From Edaphochlamys debaryana (lineage: Eukaryota; Chlorophyta; Chlorophyceae; Chlamydomonadales): a stretch of DNA of 64,000 bases. The DNA lies in assembly GCA_016858145.1 (NCBI GenBank), contig JAEHOE010000024.1:744001-808000 (forward strand), in the 5' to 3' direction. A model generated the notes under the pieces. That model worked only from the letters and a program-made list of their open reading frames with translations, had not been told where the DNA came from and did no database searches. Below, in pieces: positions 22,201 to 35,024 of this stretch. The stretch's first letter is position 1. The number at the start of each line of letters is the position of its first letter. The position numbers were made by a program, and so were the translations under genes.

Positions 22201-25200
22201 AGGTGGGATTTTAGGGGTTGAGAGTGGGGAAGCCGGGGAGGTGGGGGCCTTGTGTACCTTCAAGCCAGGGTTGGGGGTATGTCATGCCGTACGTACTGTA
22301 CGGATCACGCACCATGAGATGAACATGGTGAAGAAGATGCCCATAATGAAAGCTCCGTTGATGTTCCAGCACAGCAGAATGGCTGCGGGTTGGATGGGTG
22401 GGTGGGGTGTGCCAAGGAGAGGACGGCATTCAAGTCAGGGCTTGCCGCGTCGCAGGTTTGGAGGGGGGCTTGTGATCATGGCGCAGCGCCAGCCTGTCTG
22501 ACCCTCCCCTCCTCATCCTCCGCATCTCGACCCGGGGCTCACCAGTGAAGATGAGTCCGCCGACGGAAAGCTGCAAGCAGTAAGCAACAACACAGCTTCG
22601 TTAAGGCCCAGGCTCAGGCATGTAAGCTCCCAAGCATCGGGCAGAGGGTTGTCCTGGTGCATGGCGCAAGGAGGGGCGATCACTAAGGTCTGACTCACCC
22701 AGGGGCACACCACGCTGTACGGCGGTCCAGCCATGTACATGCGGCAGGAGTTGAAGGACACCTTTGAGTCGTAGCCGGGCGCGCCCCAGCCGCCTGCCGG
22801 AAGGGGAAGGAATGCACGTGATTGTGGGGGCCGAGTATTACCCTGGCATGCCACTGCAGCCAGCCTGACGGTGGCTGAACTTCGATCTTGCTACACGGGC
22901 CCCTGTTGTCAGGGTTCCCCGCGCCTCTGCACCCCCTTGCATCGTGTGCATCCGAATGTTAAAAAAAACTGCAGCTGTTCCAGCCCGCCCCCCGCCAGAC
23001 GGTCACGCTGCGGCCCCACGCACGGCCCCACGGAGCCCTCCCTACCCGGTAGGTACGGCACGCCCAGGTTGAGAGACAGCAGTGTGGGGTAGGGCGCGCC
23101 CACGATCATTCCCATGTCCTTGACGCCCACGAAGGCGATGAACACGCCAATGCCTGGAAGGGGGGGAGAAGGAAAGGGCGGGAATGGTGGAGGGAGCAGA
23201 GGGGGAAGGGAGGGGGTTCAATGGTGTGTCGCGTTGTGGCCTGAGCGGAGCAAGTGCTGCTGCATGCCCACACACAGGCACCTGTCCGCGCACCCTGCTG
23301 TTTGTTCGCCCGCCCACCCAACCACCCACCCGCAGCGCCTGCCATAAGCACGGACTTGGGAAAGCACTTGATCAGCCACCTGGGGGGGAAAGGAAAACGG
23401 GGAACGGGAAACGATGGGGACGTGGTGATGAGCTAGGTGGAGCGAGGGAAGCGAGGTGGCATACACTTGAAGCCACCTAGCCAGCAGTCCGCCGCCCCCG
23501 CGTTGCTATATGCGTGCTCCACTGAATGCTTTATGCCAAGACATAAACCTATGATGGCAAGACCCCTGCTCACCTGCGGATGCCCAAGAAGCAGAGCGCC
23601 AGGAACACCAGCCCCTCGATGAAGGTGGCGGCCAGGGCCTTCTCGTACGACACCTGCAGTACGGCGTACGGCACAGCGGGAGCGCGGTACGGCATCGTCA
23701 TGCACTAAGCCAGTTGCATCCATCCATCCCTCGCTTGGAAGGGCAAGCCTGAACGTGCAGCCCTTCCCCGGCCCCCGGGCGCTACGAATACCCATCCTCC
23801 AAGCGACTAAGCCCCAGCCCGACCCTCTTCTCACCGCTGTGCCCAGGCACTGGTTGGTGGTGTTGTAGCACGCAATGTTGGTGGGGTCCATCTTCTCGTT
23901 CACCACCTGTGGGTGGCGCATTAGTCGCGCGTGAGCAAAACTTACAAGGTGGTGCCTCCCCATACATCACCAGGGTGTGGCGCAAGCTAGCGCAGAGTGA
24001 GGAAGCGCTGGCCCCGGCCCGGCCCGCGGCCGCAACCAAGCACACACCTGCTCGCCCTGAGCGTTGACGGAGCAGGAGCAGGGCTGCCCGGTGCAGTCCG
24101 TGTCAGAGCCGTAGAAGTGGGAGTGCGCGCCGCAGGGGGTGTTGAGGCCCAGGACCTGACAGGGGGTGGGGAGGGGGGAGAGGAGGGGCAAGCAGGAGGG
24201 TGAGCGGGGCAGGTTCCGGTGGGGTGGAGGCAAGGGCTCAACAGATGGGTGGGGGCAGGGGGCACGGGGTGGCACTTGATTGCGTGCCGGGAAGCAGGCA
24301 CGCGCACATGCAGACTGACGCGGGATGGACCATGGGGTATGAGGGCTGCTGCCAGCGTGCGGGGGTAGAAGCCAAGGAGGCAGCCGGTTTTCTGCACGAG
24401 AAACCGCTCAAATACTGCGTGACTGTGCTCACCTGTGTCACGAAGTAGGTGTTGGTCCCCAGCTGCACGGACACCACCTGCAGGGGGTGGGGCCGTGGGG
24501 GCGGGCCAAGGCACGTAAGCCACACATAGCAAGGTGTCTCCCTGGCTCCCACCATACACACCAAGTTCCGACATCAAGATCTACTCCAGCTTAACTTCGA
24601 TATACCCCATCAGTTGCAATCCTGCTCTAGCAAATTGTCCACGCCCCGGCTCACCCATGGGTAGTTGGCCACCAGGCCCATGACGGCGGTGGCGCAGCCC
24701 GTAGACACGGCAGTTGCGAGCGCCACGTCATCTCCCGGCATGCCCGTGTTGAAGCCCGATGTTTGGCCGGACAGGATGATGGGGTTCAGGAACAGGATGT
24801 AGGCCTGACGGGGTAGCGGGAGGATGGGGCGGGAACCGGAGGGAAGGGGGGCTGGGGGATGGTGTTGGGGGGGCGGGAATGTGACGGACTGGGGCAGGCA
24901 GAATGCCGACAACAGAGCCTAGGAGAGAAGCCACTGCCTTGCGCGCGCGTGGCGTGCGAAACTTGGCCAGTGTGCGTGAGCTCACCGAGGTCATGAAGAG
25001 CACGCAACCGGCCCTGCAGTCCAGGGTTAAGGGAGCAAGCCCGGGAGCATGCTCAGGTTAACACTGTATTGGCACTGCGGCATGGCACCTGGCGCCCGAA
25101 AACTAACCGGACGAAATGTCGTTACGCCAACGCATCCCGCCTCCCGTCTCACCGGATCTCGCCGCCCCACGTGCTGCCACGCGTGTGGACCTAGGGTTGG

Positions 25201-25444
25201 GGAGGTTGGGTAGCAGTTGAGCGGCTGGCTTACCGGTACTTCTCCCCGTTCAGGCCCGCCTCGGGCCCCGTGAGGCCCTCTTCACCAGGCCCTCCCCAGG
25301 CCCCCTCAGGCCCACCTGGAAGTAGGGCTCCATGTACCGCGTGAACTTGTTCGAGGGCTCGGACTTGGGCCCAGTGTCGGAGCCGCTGTCGGAGCCGCTG
25401 CGCTCCACATCCTTCGCCGCGCTTGTGGCGGTTACGTTGGTCAT
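19292..25444 (-). CDS. AzgA/AZG-type purine permease (NCS2 family), 662 aa
   Basis: A 24-exon model from ATG 25444 gives exactly 663 codons. Exons: 25316-25444, 25234-25259, 24986-25013, 24655-24804, 24433-24477, 24048-24155, 23835-23906, 23574-23653, 23330-23379, 23046-23153, 22699-22793, 22543-22570, 22313-22382, 22136-22187, 21862-21904, 21686-21695, 21435-21522, 21198-21264, 20993-21088, 20601-20740, 20309-20384, 20041-20099, 19691-19863 and 19292-19487. Family signatures follow in order: 'SAYILFLNPIILSG', 'LGTNTYF', 'GLVFLALCFLGIRRWL', 'AGIGVFIAFVG', 'ALTTYVESASAVREGGRTG' (about residue 430) and 'IPAIATGPILALVGVLI'. The family carries adenine, guanine, hypoxanthine and related purines into cells by proton symport, with 12-14 helices. 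Unusual are a Cys-rich loop at about residues 127-186 and a 10-base micro-exon. The acidic N-terminus is probably cytosolic. It is divergent from the isochorismatase-like gene. Confidence 0.9.
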
Positions 25445-26861
25445 GTTGGCGAGCGGTGAGTAAGATCACGCTTGGCTTGCTGGCCGCAAAAACGGCTGCT
25501 GCGCGCCAAATCAAGACTTCTTGGTGCTGGGGAGATCCAACAAGCGAGTTTGGTGGGACTTGGGACAGGCTGGAATCGGGTCAAGGCGGCGGGAGGGCGG
25601 GAGGGCCGTGGTGAGGAGAGAGAAATTACATGGGCTGATGGGGTTGGGTGTGAGGGGTGTGAGGGGAGACACGTAGCACGGTACGCGCGGCACGATGCGG
25701 CGGTTCGTTGGCTTGCTAGGGCTCGTTGCGAACTCACGAGTGGGCTACCCTACAAGCAGCGCAATGACAAGTGCGTATGCCTTGACCGCGTTTCAGGCAC
25801 TCTAACGGCGTGGCGCGGCCGCCAATCTGTCGAGTCAGGAGGTAGCGGCATAAGTGTGAACGCTACACCGCCAACACAATTGAGGCCGCTCGGAGGCTGA
25901 GTCCAGCCACACGGAGACGTATGCACGAGTGCCATGTCACCGGTGACGGCGAGGGGCAGGGCGCCGTGACAACGCTCCGGGCAAGACTCATGCGCTACGC
26001 ATCCCGGCCAGTACCGCGTCCCCACGTGCGCCGCAGCGCTGAGCGCATCACAACGATCTCTCTCAACCATAGTGGCTACAGCCGCGAGCGATTTGGCACC
26101 CAAGCGCCACGGCTAGCCGCGCAGCGAAGAGTGCGAGGGATGGTCCTGCAAACCCCAGTGGGTCCCCGCCATCTAAACTGCCCGGCGATCGCCCTCACCG
26201 TGTTGTAACACCTCTGTCAGGCGTAGACGGTGCTCCACGGGTGCGTTTCCGCAGCTCCGGAGCACGGCGTCGCGGTGCGCGCCCGATACACTCTACTCGA
26301 ATTGTGAGCGGGGCGAGTTCCCGCTGTTGAGTAGACCGCAATCCGAAGGTAGAGGGTAGCTGCGTGAACGGAAGCAGACTGGGTGCACAAATACCGCCAA
26401 ACTCTGTACGGCCTAACTGCTCGCGCCTCATGGGCCCGACTTGCGGGTCGACGCCTTGGCGAATTCTGCAGTCAGCGCGACTTAGAACGACAGCACGAAC
26501 CCGTGGTAGTTTTGCGCGACGGCTGCGCGCGACGCGACGCGGTTGCTATTCTAGGGTTTGGCTCGCGCCCTCAGGACGCCTCAGGACGCCAAGTGCAAGC
26601 GCACCCTGACAAGCACGCTTGCATAGGCAGCTTAAAAGATACTGAGTCGTGTGTCCGCAAGCAAGCTCGACACTCTTCTGCACGTCCGGCAAATTCCCAG
26701 CGTGTTCGTGACTCGCGCGAGGGCATGGCTACTTGCAGGAGCCGCGTTGACAGCAAGCCTTATGCATGGTGCGTCGTTGAAGCGCCCAGCCCGCATGCGC
26801 CTGGTGAACGCTTGCAGGCGCGCATTTCGCGGAGCGACGCGAGCACCCAAGGCGTGCCCTC
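25445..26861. promoter_or_regulatory. divergent promoter region, purine permease / amidohydrolase
   Basis: A 1.4-kb region between the two divergent start codons. It must contain both promoters and 5' UTRs. Frames within it (for example 26383-26934, +) look non-coding. I could not identify binding sites for nitrogen-response regulators by eye. Confidence 0.5.
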
Positions 26862-29800
26862 ATGCACCCGCTGCCAACCATGCTCACATGCAGGCCATAC
26901 GATGGCGACTTCCGTCCGGAGAACACCGCGCTGATCGTGATCGACATGCAGGTGAGGCCAACTGCCAAAAACCCTGGACCCCACCCGAGGCCGAAGTCGA
27001 AGCGTCGCCCCTCGCATGTCGCGCTTCGCAGGTGGACTTTTGCGGCAAGGGCGGCTACGTCGATCTCATGGGCTATGACCTCAGCCTCACGCAGGCGCCT
27101 ATCGAGCCAATCAAGTACGTCGCGCGAGTGCCGGCAGCAAATGTGTGGTGCAGTTCCGGGCATGGCTGGGTCCCAAGACCTCTGCTCGCGCACCAACGCT
27201 GCCCCTTGCGCAGGCGCGCGCTGGCAGCGTGCCGGCAGTATGGAGTCATGGTGATCCACACGCGCGAGGGCCACCGCCTCAACCTGGCCGACCTGTTCCC
27301 CAACAAGGCCTGGCGCTCCAAGCAGATCGGTGAGGCACAGCTCCTGCCTCCCACCTGTGTGCCGGTACCGGTCGCTCCCTCCCTACCGCGGAAACCCGTT
27401 TGCCCCCGGTCCCCCGCACATACCCAACGTCCCATTACCACTCCACGGACTTCCGTACGCCCTGTCTGATCAGGGGCTGGCATCGGTGAGACCGGCCCCG
27501 CTGGCCGCGTCCTGACGCGTGGCGAGGGCGGCTGGGACCTCATCCCCGAGCTGGCCCCGCTTGAGGGGGAGGTGGTCATCGACAAGCCGGGCAAGGGCTC
27601 CTTCTACGCCACGGGTAAGCTGAAGCTGACATGCTGAAGAAAAGGGGAAAGGAGAGTTGGGGGGATAGGCCGGTAAGCTGAAGGGCTAACTGGAAGCGGA
27701 GTGTAGAAGTGGGGGGATACCGAATGCCACGGCGCTTTACGAACCAAGGGCAGCGGACAGGGCATGGGCTCCAGGCATATGGTCACCGCATGGGGATACC
27801 ACGCACTCTGCCGGGCTCCAGTCATGTCGAGTAGCCTTTCATGTTAAATCCCATGACCGCGTTTCCCGGCCCTCCATCCCGCCCTCCCAAGACCTGGACC
27901 TCATCCTCCGCCGCGCCGGTGTGCGCAACTTGGTGCTTGCCGGCATCACCACGGACGTGTGCGTGCACACCACCATGCGGGACGCCAATGACATGTGGGT
28001 CGGGCGGCTTACCATGGGCTTGATTAACAAGGGTGTCTGTCCTCCGCAGGACAGGGAAAAGGGCTGAGCCCCAAACCCCGCGAGGCCGGGCAGCACTGGG
28101 GCCGCGCAATCAAGCACTACGCCCCACAGCGCACGGACTGAACCCACGCCGCCATAAGTTAGGGGCCTTCGCAACCCCGCAATGCCGGACTTAGCCGGTT
28201 GGGTTGGGCGCACATTCACATGCACCCTCCGGAAGGTAGAAAGAGTAGATGTCCGTCTCCCATCCGCTACTGCCCACACGCCACCCGCATGGGCTTGCTT
28301 AGGAATTCTTGCTCTTGGCTCTTCAGTCCCGTTGCTTTGGGGGGCCTTGCTGGCGTACCCATGCTCCGATCTTGCGCTCGCCTTACCGGTGTGCCCCCCC
28401 CCCTGTCCGCAGGGGCTACGAGTGCCTGCTGCTCACGGACGCCTGCGGCGCCACCGACCCCGCCAACCACGCAGCCGCCGTCTCCATGGTCACCAAGCAG
28501 GTGGGAGGCAGGCGGGGTTACGAAGAATCAACGAAGCGTTGGACAGGCAGGGTTGGGGTCTTGGGTTGTAAGACAACGAGGTTATCGCTGCCCGCTCCCT
28601 GCCTGCCTACACGAATGGCTGCAGGGTGGGGTCTTTGGCACCGTGGCCTCCACCTCGGCCTTCATCAAGGCCCTCACACCCGCCGTCGTCAAGATCTTGG
28701 AGGCGGCGGCGGCGGCGGCCAACGGAGGCGGCGGTGCCGCCAACGGCACCGCCGTGGAGGGCGACGGCGTCGGTGCGGCGAACGGGAATGGCCACGCGGC
28801 AGACGAGGTAGGTAAAAGGTTGGGGACCGCCGGGGAAAGCAGGCGCGCGGTGTAACTCAGGCAGTGACACTTCAAGGCCGCACCTGCATGCCCACCCTTT
28901 TGCCCACCTTGTTGCTCACCCGCCCCCTTGCGTTGCAGACCAAGACTGAGGCCGTCGTCACCAGCGCGGTGCCGTACCCGTACATCATACCGCTGCGCCG
29001 TACGGCCTTAGTCATGATCGATTTCCAGCGGGACTTCATGGAGGGCGGCGGCTTCGGGGCCTCGCTGGGGAACAACGTGGAGCTCCTGCGGGTGCGTGCG
29101 CTCAACCCTCAACCCGCAACCATTATGCACCTCGTCCCCTAGCCTCTTTCCACTTGCCTTTTCACCTCCTCCTCTTCTGATTTCTGCCTGGCGCCGATTA
29201 TCCCCGGCCCCAGGCCTGCCTGCCCGCCGCCGCGGCGCTGCTGGCCGCGTGCCGCGCCGCCGGCCTGGCGGTGGTTCACACGCTGGAGGCGCACACGGCG
29301 GACCTGGGGGACCTGCACATCAGCAAGTTCAGGTGCGCGGGGGGCCTGCAGGCCTGGGGACTCATGGGAGTGCGGCTGCTGTGGATGATTTTCGAAGCCC
29401 CTTGGCCGGACTCGGTCGGAAGTCCTGACCCCCTGGCTGCCATCTGATGACGATAGATCCGTCTCACCCCCACCCACCCGCCCGTGCGCAGCCGCGGCAA
29501 CCTGCCCCCCGGCATGCGCATCGGCGACGTGCTGACCCCCGAGATGGGCCGCGTCCTGATCCGGGACGAGCCGGGGAACGGCATCGTGCCGGAGGTCGCG
29601 CCCATCGAGGTACGGTGGGGGCCATGAAGGGGGCATCCGGTGGGGGCATCCTACCTCGGGGCCTCCTATGTGGTACGTATGAGCGGGGAAGTCTACAGTA
29701 GTGACGAGTCCTGCCTAGCGACTTCTTGGCGTCCGATGCTTTCCGATCCACTTCATTCCCTCCCCTCGCCTCCCCTCTCCTCCCTCCCGTGATCCAGGGG

Positions 29801-30419
29801 GAGCTGGCCCTGTTCAAGCCGGGCAAGGACGCCTTCTACGCCACCCCTCTGGAGGGATGGCTGCGGGAGCGGGGCATCACGCACCTGCTGTTCGCGGGGG
29901 TCACCACGGAGGTCAGTGGAGTGGGAGCCGGCCGGTGCTGGTTGGGTTGCTGCCTTGCTTGCAGGGGGCGGGTGGAGGGGCGGGATTCGTGTTCCACAGC
30001 GCCCCAGGAGCAGGAGCGTCCACGATGCAGCGCCGCCGACCGGCTGCCCCTCGTCTGCGGCCCCAATTCCATCGTCCACCCCTACCAGGTGTGCGTGCAG
30101 ACGTCGATGCGCGCAGCCAACGACCGGGGCTTCGAGTGCTGCTTAGTCACCGACGCCACGGAGTCGTACTTCCCCGAGTTCAAGGCCGCGACCATCAAGA
30201 TGGTGACGGCGCAGGTACGAAACGTGATTATTTGGGTTATTTTGCTATCAATGGGCAGGTGCAGGTCCGAGCTAGTCGTCTAGCCACCGTACGACGCGCC
30301 CGGCCGCGACCCCGTCGCCCCCACCCCGACCCCAACCGACTCCACCGCAGGGCGGCATCGTGGGGTGGACCGCCACCACTGGAGAGATCGCTGCGGCGCT
30401 GAAGGCCGCCGCGCACTGA
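26862..30419 (+). CDS. tandem isochorismatase-like amidohydrolase, 500 aa
   Basis: Thirteen exons: 26862-26951, 27032-27114, 27214-27329, 27474-27614, 27892-27994, 28413-28500, 28625-28807, 28939-29091, 29214-29332, 29492-29609, 29798-29911, 30089-30214 and 30351-30419, giving 501 codons. Two isochorismatase-fold domains are joined by an Ala/Gly/Asn linker (about residues 215-265). Each keeps an Asp-Lys-Cys triad: D28 ('VIDMQVDF'), K134 ('[11 protein letters not shown]') and C167 ('TTDVCVHTT'), then D296 ('MIDFQRDF'), K405 ('[11 protein letters not shown]') and C438 ('TTEVCVQTS'). The pattern '[14 protein letters not shown]' plus '[12 protein letters not shown]' recalls biuret hydrolase and ureidoacrylate-type amidases that release ammonia or carbamate from nucleobase breakdown products. 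The substrate is not settled. ATG 26880 is an alternative start. Confidence 0.87.
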
Positions 30420-31251
30420 GCGCTACCATCGCACCCCAGATTGAAAGCTCAAGTTCGCCGTACAATGAGTTGTGGTCTGAACGTATCGCGCTGGAGTGGC
30501 TGGAGCTCCAGCGGGCCACACATGCGTGGCAATATGCCCGTGCAACACCCCAGCTTATCACAGGTGCTGGGGCACGTGTGCTGAGGCACTCATGCAGGGG
30601 GTGCGCGAGGTGGTTGGGCGGGTGCGTGTGAGGCCGAAGGGCAGAATAACTGAACTGCTGAGGCATTTTGGCACGGTTGCTTCTTCGCTTGCATGCCATG
30701 TACCACGCATCTCACACCCTGGTAGTGTGAGGTGTGCGGAGCTTCTTATACGGCATGGCAGGGGAGAGGTGTGATTGGGGTCTGGAAGTGGCGGCAGGTG
30801 GGAGTCCGCGTCCCATGTGTATGCACGGTTGGCCGGACGCGGGCTTGTGATCTGCAGCACTCATGGCGCACAGCTTCCATAACACATCCCTACATGTATT
30901 ACTGGCACGTCGGGGATGGCGGTACACTTCGGCGAGGTGTGGCCCTGGGTTTTGGGCGGGGGTGGCGGGAACCTGCGCGGGGGCGCGTGGTATGTACGGC
31001 GAACGTATGCACAGGAGTTCCAGGTCTGCGGCCGACTGGTTACATATAAGACGTCTACTGTCCCTCTTGTAGTCGCAATTATGTACACATCGTCGTCTCC
31101 TGCTGTAACAGCGCTTACTTAACGGCACCGGCCTCTGGTCTCGCGGCCTGCCCGATCACCGGGGCGAAGTCGCGTTTCCTCGCTGTAACCGTTCAACACA
31201 GCGATACTCTGCTTTACAAGCTACAGTAAAACTACTCCGCTACCTTTCGCA
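30420..31251. other. intergenic: 3' UTR and promoter
   Basis: Between two + genes. TGTAA motifs occur at about 31104 and 31183, the first 685 bases after the upstream stop, a long but plausible algal 3' UTR. No gene or RNA was seen. Confidence 0.5.
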
Positions 31252-33831
31252 ATGGTGCTGCTTGGACGCCGACCGTGCCAGGCCAACTGTGCCGAGACCA
31301 TCGGGGCCTACAGCAAATCGGCCGAGCCCCCGCCCGAGCGCAGAGCCCCTTGCTCAAGTGCCTCAGCTGTATGGATACCGCAGCTCGTAGAGCACATTGC
31401 CCGCTCTCTGCCGGCCAACGAAGTCGCGGGGACCCTTCGACTCGTGGACAAGGCCACGGCAGCGCTCCTAAATGCGCTCCAGCACAACACCATCCGCCTC
31501 TCACAGCCCTGCCCCGCCCACGCCTACGCGGCTCGCTGGGGTCCCCCAGCCTCCATGAAGGCCCTCACGCTCGCCCAGCGCCGGCAGCTGCTGTGCCTGA
31601 CCGCCGCCAGCGGGGGCCCGCTGGCCAACCTGCGTCTGGCCGTTGAGCGGGCAGGCTGCGCCCTCACGCCCGACGTGCTGGCGGCCGCGGCGGGGGCGGG
31701 GCAGCTGGAGGCGTGCCAAGTGCTGGTGAGTTGAAGCGCCCCACTCAGTGCCCTTGTTGGTACTTGGTGGGCCTCCGCAGGCCTGGCCCGCTACCTGGTC
31801 AGGGTATCTGCCATTTGCTCCGGCCTCACCTGCCCATCCGTTGACCACCCCGCCGCCCTCAGCTTCACGAGCTGCACTGCCCCACGGGGCCCTCCGCGTC
31901 GGCCGCAGCAGCTCGGGGCGGCCACGCCCACACGCTCGACTGGTGCCTGTCCACCTCAGCAGCGGCTGCAACCGCCGACGCAAGCGACCCGACCGCCGCC
32001 ACCAGGGAGGCCTGGCACGCGGCACTCCGAGGTGGACACGCGGCCCTAGCCGAGCGCCTCCAGTCCGACATGGCCTCACCGTACCAAGCCCACAGCCAGG
32101 CCCACAGCCAGGGCTACAGCCAGGGCCACAGCTACACAAAGGCGCATAGTAGTACCTCGAGTGGCGCGGTCTTCACCGCAAGGGGTGGTGCCGGAGGGGG
32201 CGTGGCGGCTGTGGGGCGGGCGCTGGAGGCCGCCGCGTACGGCTGCCCCCTGGCGGTGCTCCAGGCGCTGTGGGCGCAGGCAGAGGCGGCCGGGTGGGGC
32301 CGGGAGCCAGGGGAGGAGGGCGAGCGGCTTGGCGACTGGGCCCCGGTGGTGCTGTCGGGCGCGGCCGCCAGCCCCACGGCGGACTGGCAGGCCAAGGTGC
32401 GTTGCTGTGTTGGCGCCACCGGGCATGTGGCGGCGGCCTTGGTTCAACGTTCGGGTCCAGGGCACACACCGCTTCCTCTGTTCCCACACCACCACTACGT
32501 CCTCTGCACCCACTTTCCTCCCCCACGCCTCTTTAGTCCCCTCTTGCTCGCGTCGTCTTGCCACTCAGGTGGACTGGCTGCTCGAGGCCCCCCGGGCCCT
32601 GCCGGTCAGCGTCGCGGCCAGCTCCCGTGCCGCGGGAGCGCCCGGCGCCTGCGCTGAGCGGCTGACGTGGCTGGCCTCCCGGGGCTTCCGCATGACTGGT
32701 GCGTGCTTGTGCGTGCGTCAGACGTGGGGGTGTGGGCGGAGCCGCATGTATGCTCCTTGGCCCTACTAGCCTCCCCTATGCGTACTGGATACTGTGGGCG
32801 GTTGAGCGTTCAGGGGAGCGCAACAGCATGAGCTCTGGCGGTTGTGGCTCACTCTCAGCAGCCGGCTCTCTCGACCCTAAACCTTCAACTCTCGCCTTCT
32901 CTACCCGCAGACTGGCTGGTGGCGGAGGCGGCCGCCGCCGCAGGCCACCTGCCGCTACTGCGCCGCCTGGTGCTGCCCGCCAGCCAGGGCGGCTTCGGCT
33001 CCTGCGTCAGCGGCCTGGTGCCGTACGGCGTGGCGGAGGCTGGGCAGCTGGAGGCGCTGCAGGTGCGTACGGCGGTACGGCCCCTGTATGTCGTACTGAC
33101 CCCCTCATCGCATGCCTGTGTGCGTTCCCATTTCCCAGTCCCTTCAACATTCTCCTGCTGAAGCAGTCGCGCATGCTCCCTGCTCCGTGCCTCGCCCCAG
33201 GTGCTGTCCTCAGCGGGGTGCAGCATCGCAGCTGACGTGGCGGCCTGGCACGCCGCGCGCGGCTGCCACCTGCCCTCGCTCATGTGGCTCCACTCGGACC
33301 TGGGCGCACGAGTGGACCGGCCGGAGCTGGCGGTGGCGGCGGCCCGAAGCGGCTCCAGCAGCAGCGGCAGCGGCAGGGGCGGCAGCGGCAGCGGCTGCGG
33401 TGGGGTGCTAAAGGTGCTGGAGTGGCTGCGGCAGCGCGGCTGCGGCTGGGACGAGCGCGTCTTTGCGGCGGCGGCCGAGGGCGGCTGTGTGCACGTACTC
33501 GAGTGGCTGCTGGGGCAGGGCTGCTCCGTCGGGGTGAGTTCCGGAGCGGGAGGGGGAGTGAGGACCGAGGGGCAGGTCAAGGCCGATAAGAGGGCCGCAT
33601 TGCTGGAAGGGAACGAGGCAAAGCTGCTCCACGCCCTTAAGCAGCCTCAAGGTTGCACCAGACCGTTGCCATGTCCTTCCCCCTGCCTAGATCTATTGCC
33701 CTGGTTGAAGTTCCATCCCATCCCCTCAGGAGCTGCGGGGGCTCGTCAGCGCTGCGGAGCGGAGGGGCGACCGGGCCACGGCCGCCTGGCTCGCGGCGGT
33801 GGAAGGGGCGAACCGGCGGGGGAGCTGCTGA
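31252..33831 (+). CDS. ankyrin-like repeat protein, 574 aa
   Basis: Six exons: 31252-31725, 31863-32396, 32569-32698, 32911-33062, 33201-33533 and 33730-33831, giving 575 codons. Near residue 45 an F-box-like opening helix pair reads 'WIPQLVEHIARSLPANEV'. The rest is a string of degenerate ankyrin-type helix pairs such as 'AAAAGAGQLEACQVL', 'AEAAAAAGHLPLLRRLV' and 'AAAEGGCVHVLEWLLGQG'. These pack into a solenoid for protein binding. In volvocine algae such proteins form a large, fast-turning family; the partner and function are unknown. A low-complexity insert 'QAHSQAHSQGYSQGHS' comes from a 12-base DNA repeat near 32085-32140. The C-terminus ends shortly after the last repeat. Confidence 0.82.
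32085..32140 (+). repeat. in-frame 12-base minisatellite
   Basis: Four to five imperfect copies of CCCACAGCCAGG lie in exon 2 of the ankyrin-like gene and encode (A/G)HSQ units. Confidence 0.75.
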
Positions 33832-35024
33832 CCATACTGGCGGCTCCGGAGGTCTGGCGGCCCGGAAACTGACGATGTACGGACGTACCGGACCTACCGG
33901 TACCGGGTAGGGAGTAGGGGACGCACGATACGATACGCGGAACCGACGATGGGGAGGCATGCATGGTGGCGGCGGGAGGTGTACAGGGAGGATAGCCGTC
34001 CTTGTGGGGCTGTGGCCCCTGCAATGTCCTGGCTGAGGTGCTCGGGCTTTTGGGGTCCCGTGTCACCAACTCACCATGCGTTAGTGATGAGTGGCGGGAG
34101 GCGTTGTACTGTTGTACATACTGGTACGTAGGTTGGGTGCCGTACAAAGGCTGTACTCCTGTGGGTCTACCTGGGCTGTTCCTGCGTTTGCAGCAGCTGC
34201 GATGTACACATCGATTGTATCCTGGCTTGGCCTGTGGCGTGATGCCATGCCTGGATGGCTACTGTGCAGGCCTGATTGACGCAAAGCTGTGGCGTGCCGG
34301 GAAATGATGGATGGTACCAGCTTGTTGAAGCTCTGGACGGCCCCCCTGAGCTCTAACAACACCGCAATCAATCTGACTTCAGAAGGCCCCGCCCGCGGAC
34401 ATCTTTCTGTAACGTCCACCCCTGCATCCTGTGCTACGCCTGATACGGAAACTCTACGTGCCAAGCACACGCGTGTGGCTCAGCATCCAGCTTGTCCAGA
34501 GCCAACGCAATCCCTCCGACACGTGCACACCTCAACGACAACGCCGCAAAAGGCCCTGCGCCTGTAATACTTTCAATGGTGTCCCTGCCTCCATATGCGA
34601 ATGATACACCTATACACGTGAGGATCAGCCAATCTAAGCCTGTCCGCCACCCTGCTGCCACCGATACAAGTCAACGGATACCAACCAGTCCATCACCAGA
34701 GCTGCGTCTGTATTACGTGGGTTGACGCGCCACTTTGCCATACATGCGGCCGCCCCAGTTAACACGCCAAGCAGCGGCAGAGCTAGCCCTCCTCCCGCGC
34801 AATCCCCCCAGACCTAGACATGCTCATGCAACCACAACCGATGTACCTACGACTACACTCTTGCACCCACACTACCGGTGTGACACCCAACCCTCGATAC
34901 TTCCATGCTCAACCGTTCTCAGTGCGCCGTGGCTTCCTCTGACCAGGCCGTGTCGGCCTCGTCGAGGCCAGCAGCAAGGCCGAGTCAGCACTTCGAGCCG
35001 ACGCTTCCAGTCCCGCTGCCACCA
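33832..35024. other. convergent intergenic region
   Basis: Holds the 3' ends of the ankyrin-like gene (+) and the B3/SET gene (-). TGTAA motifs near 34408 and 34563 suit the + gene. No gene was supported. Confidence 0.55.

Noticed and set aside
26383..26934. 183-residue + strand frame before the isochorismatase-like gene
   Set aside because: Arg/Ser/Cys-rich composition typical of random GC-rich DNA; it ends out of frame inside the first real exon.
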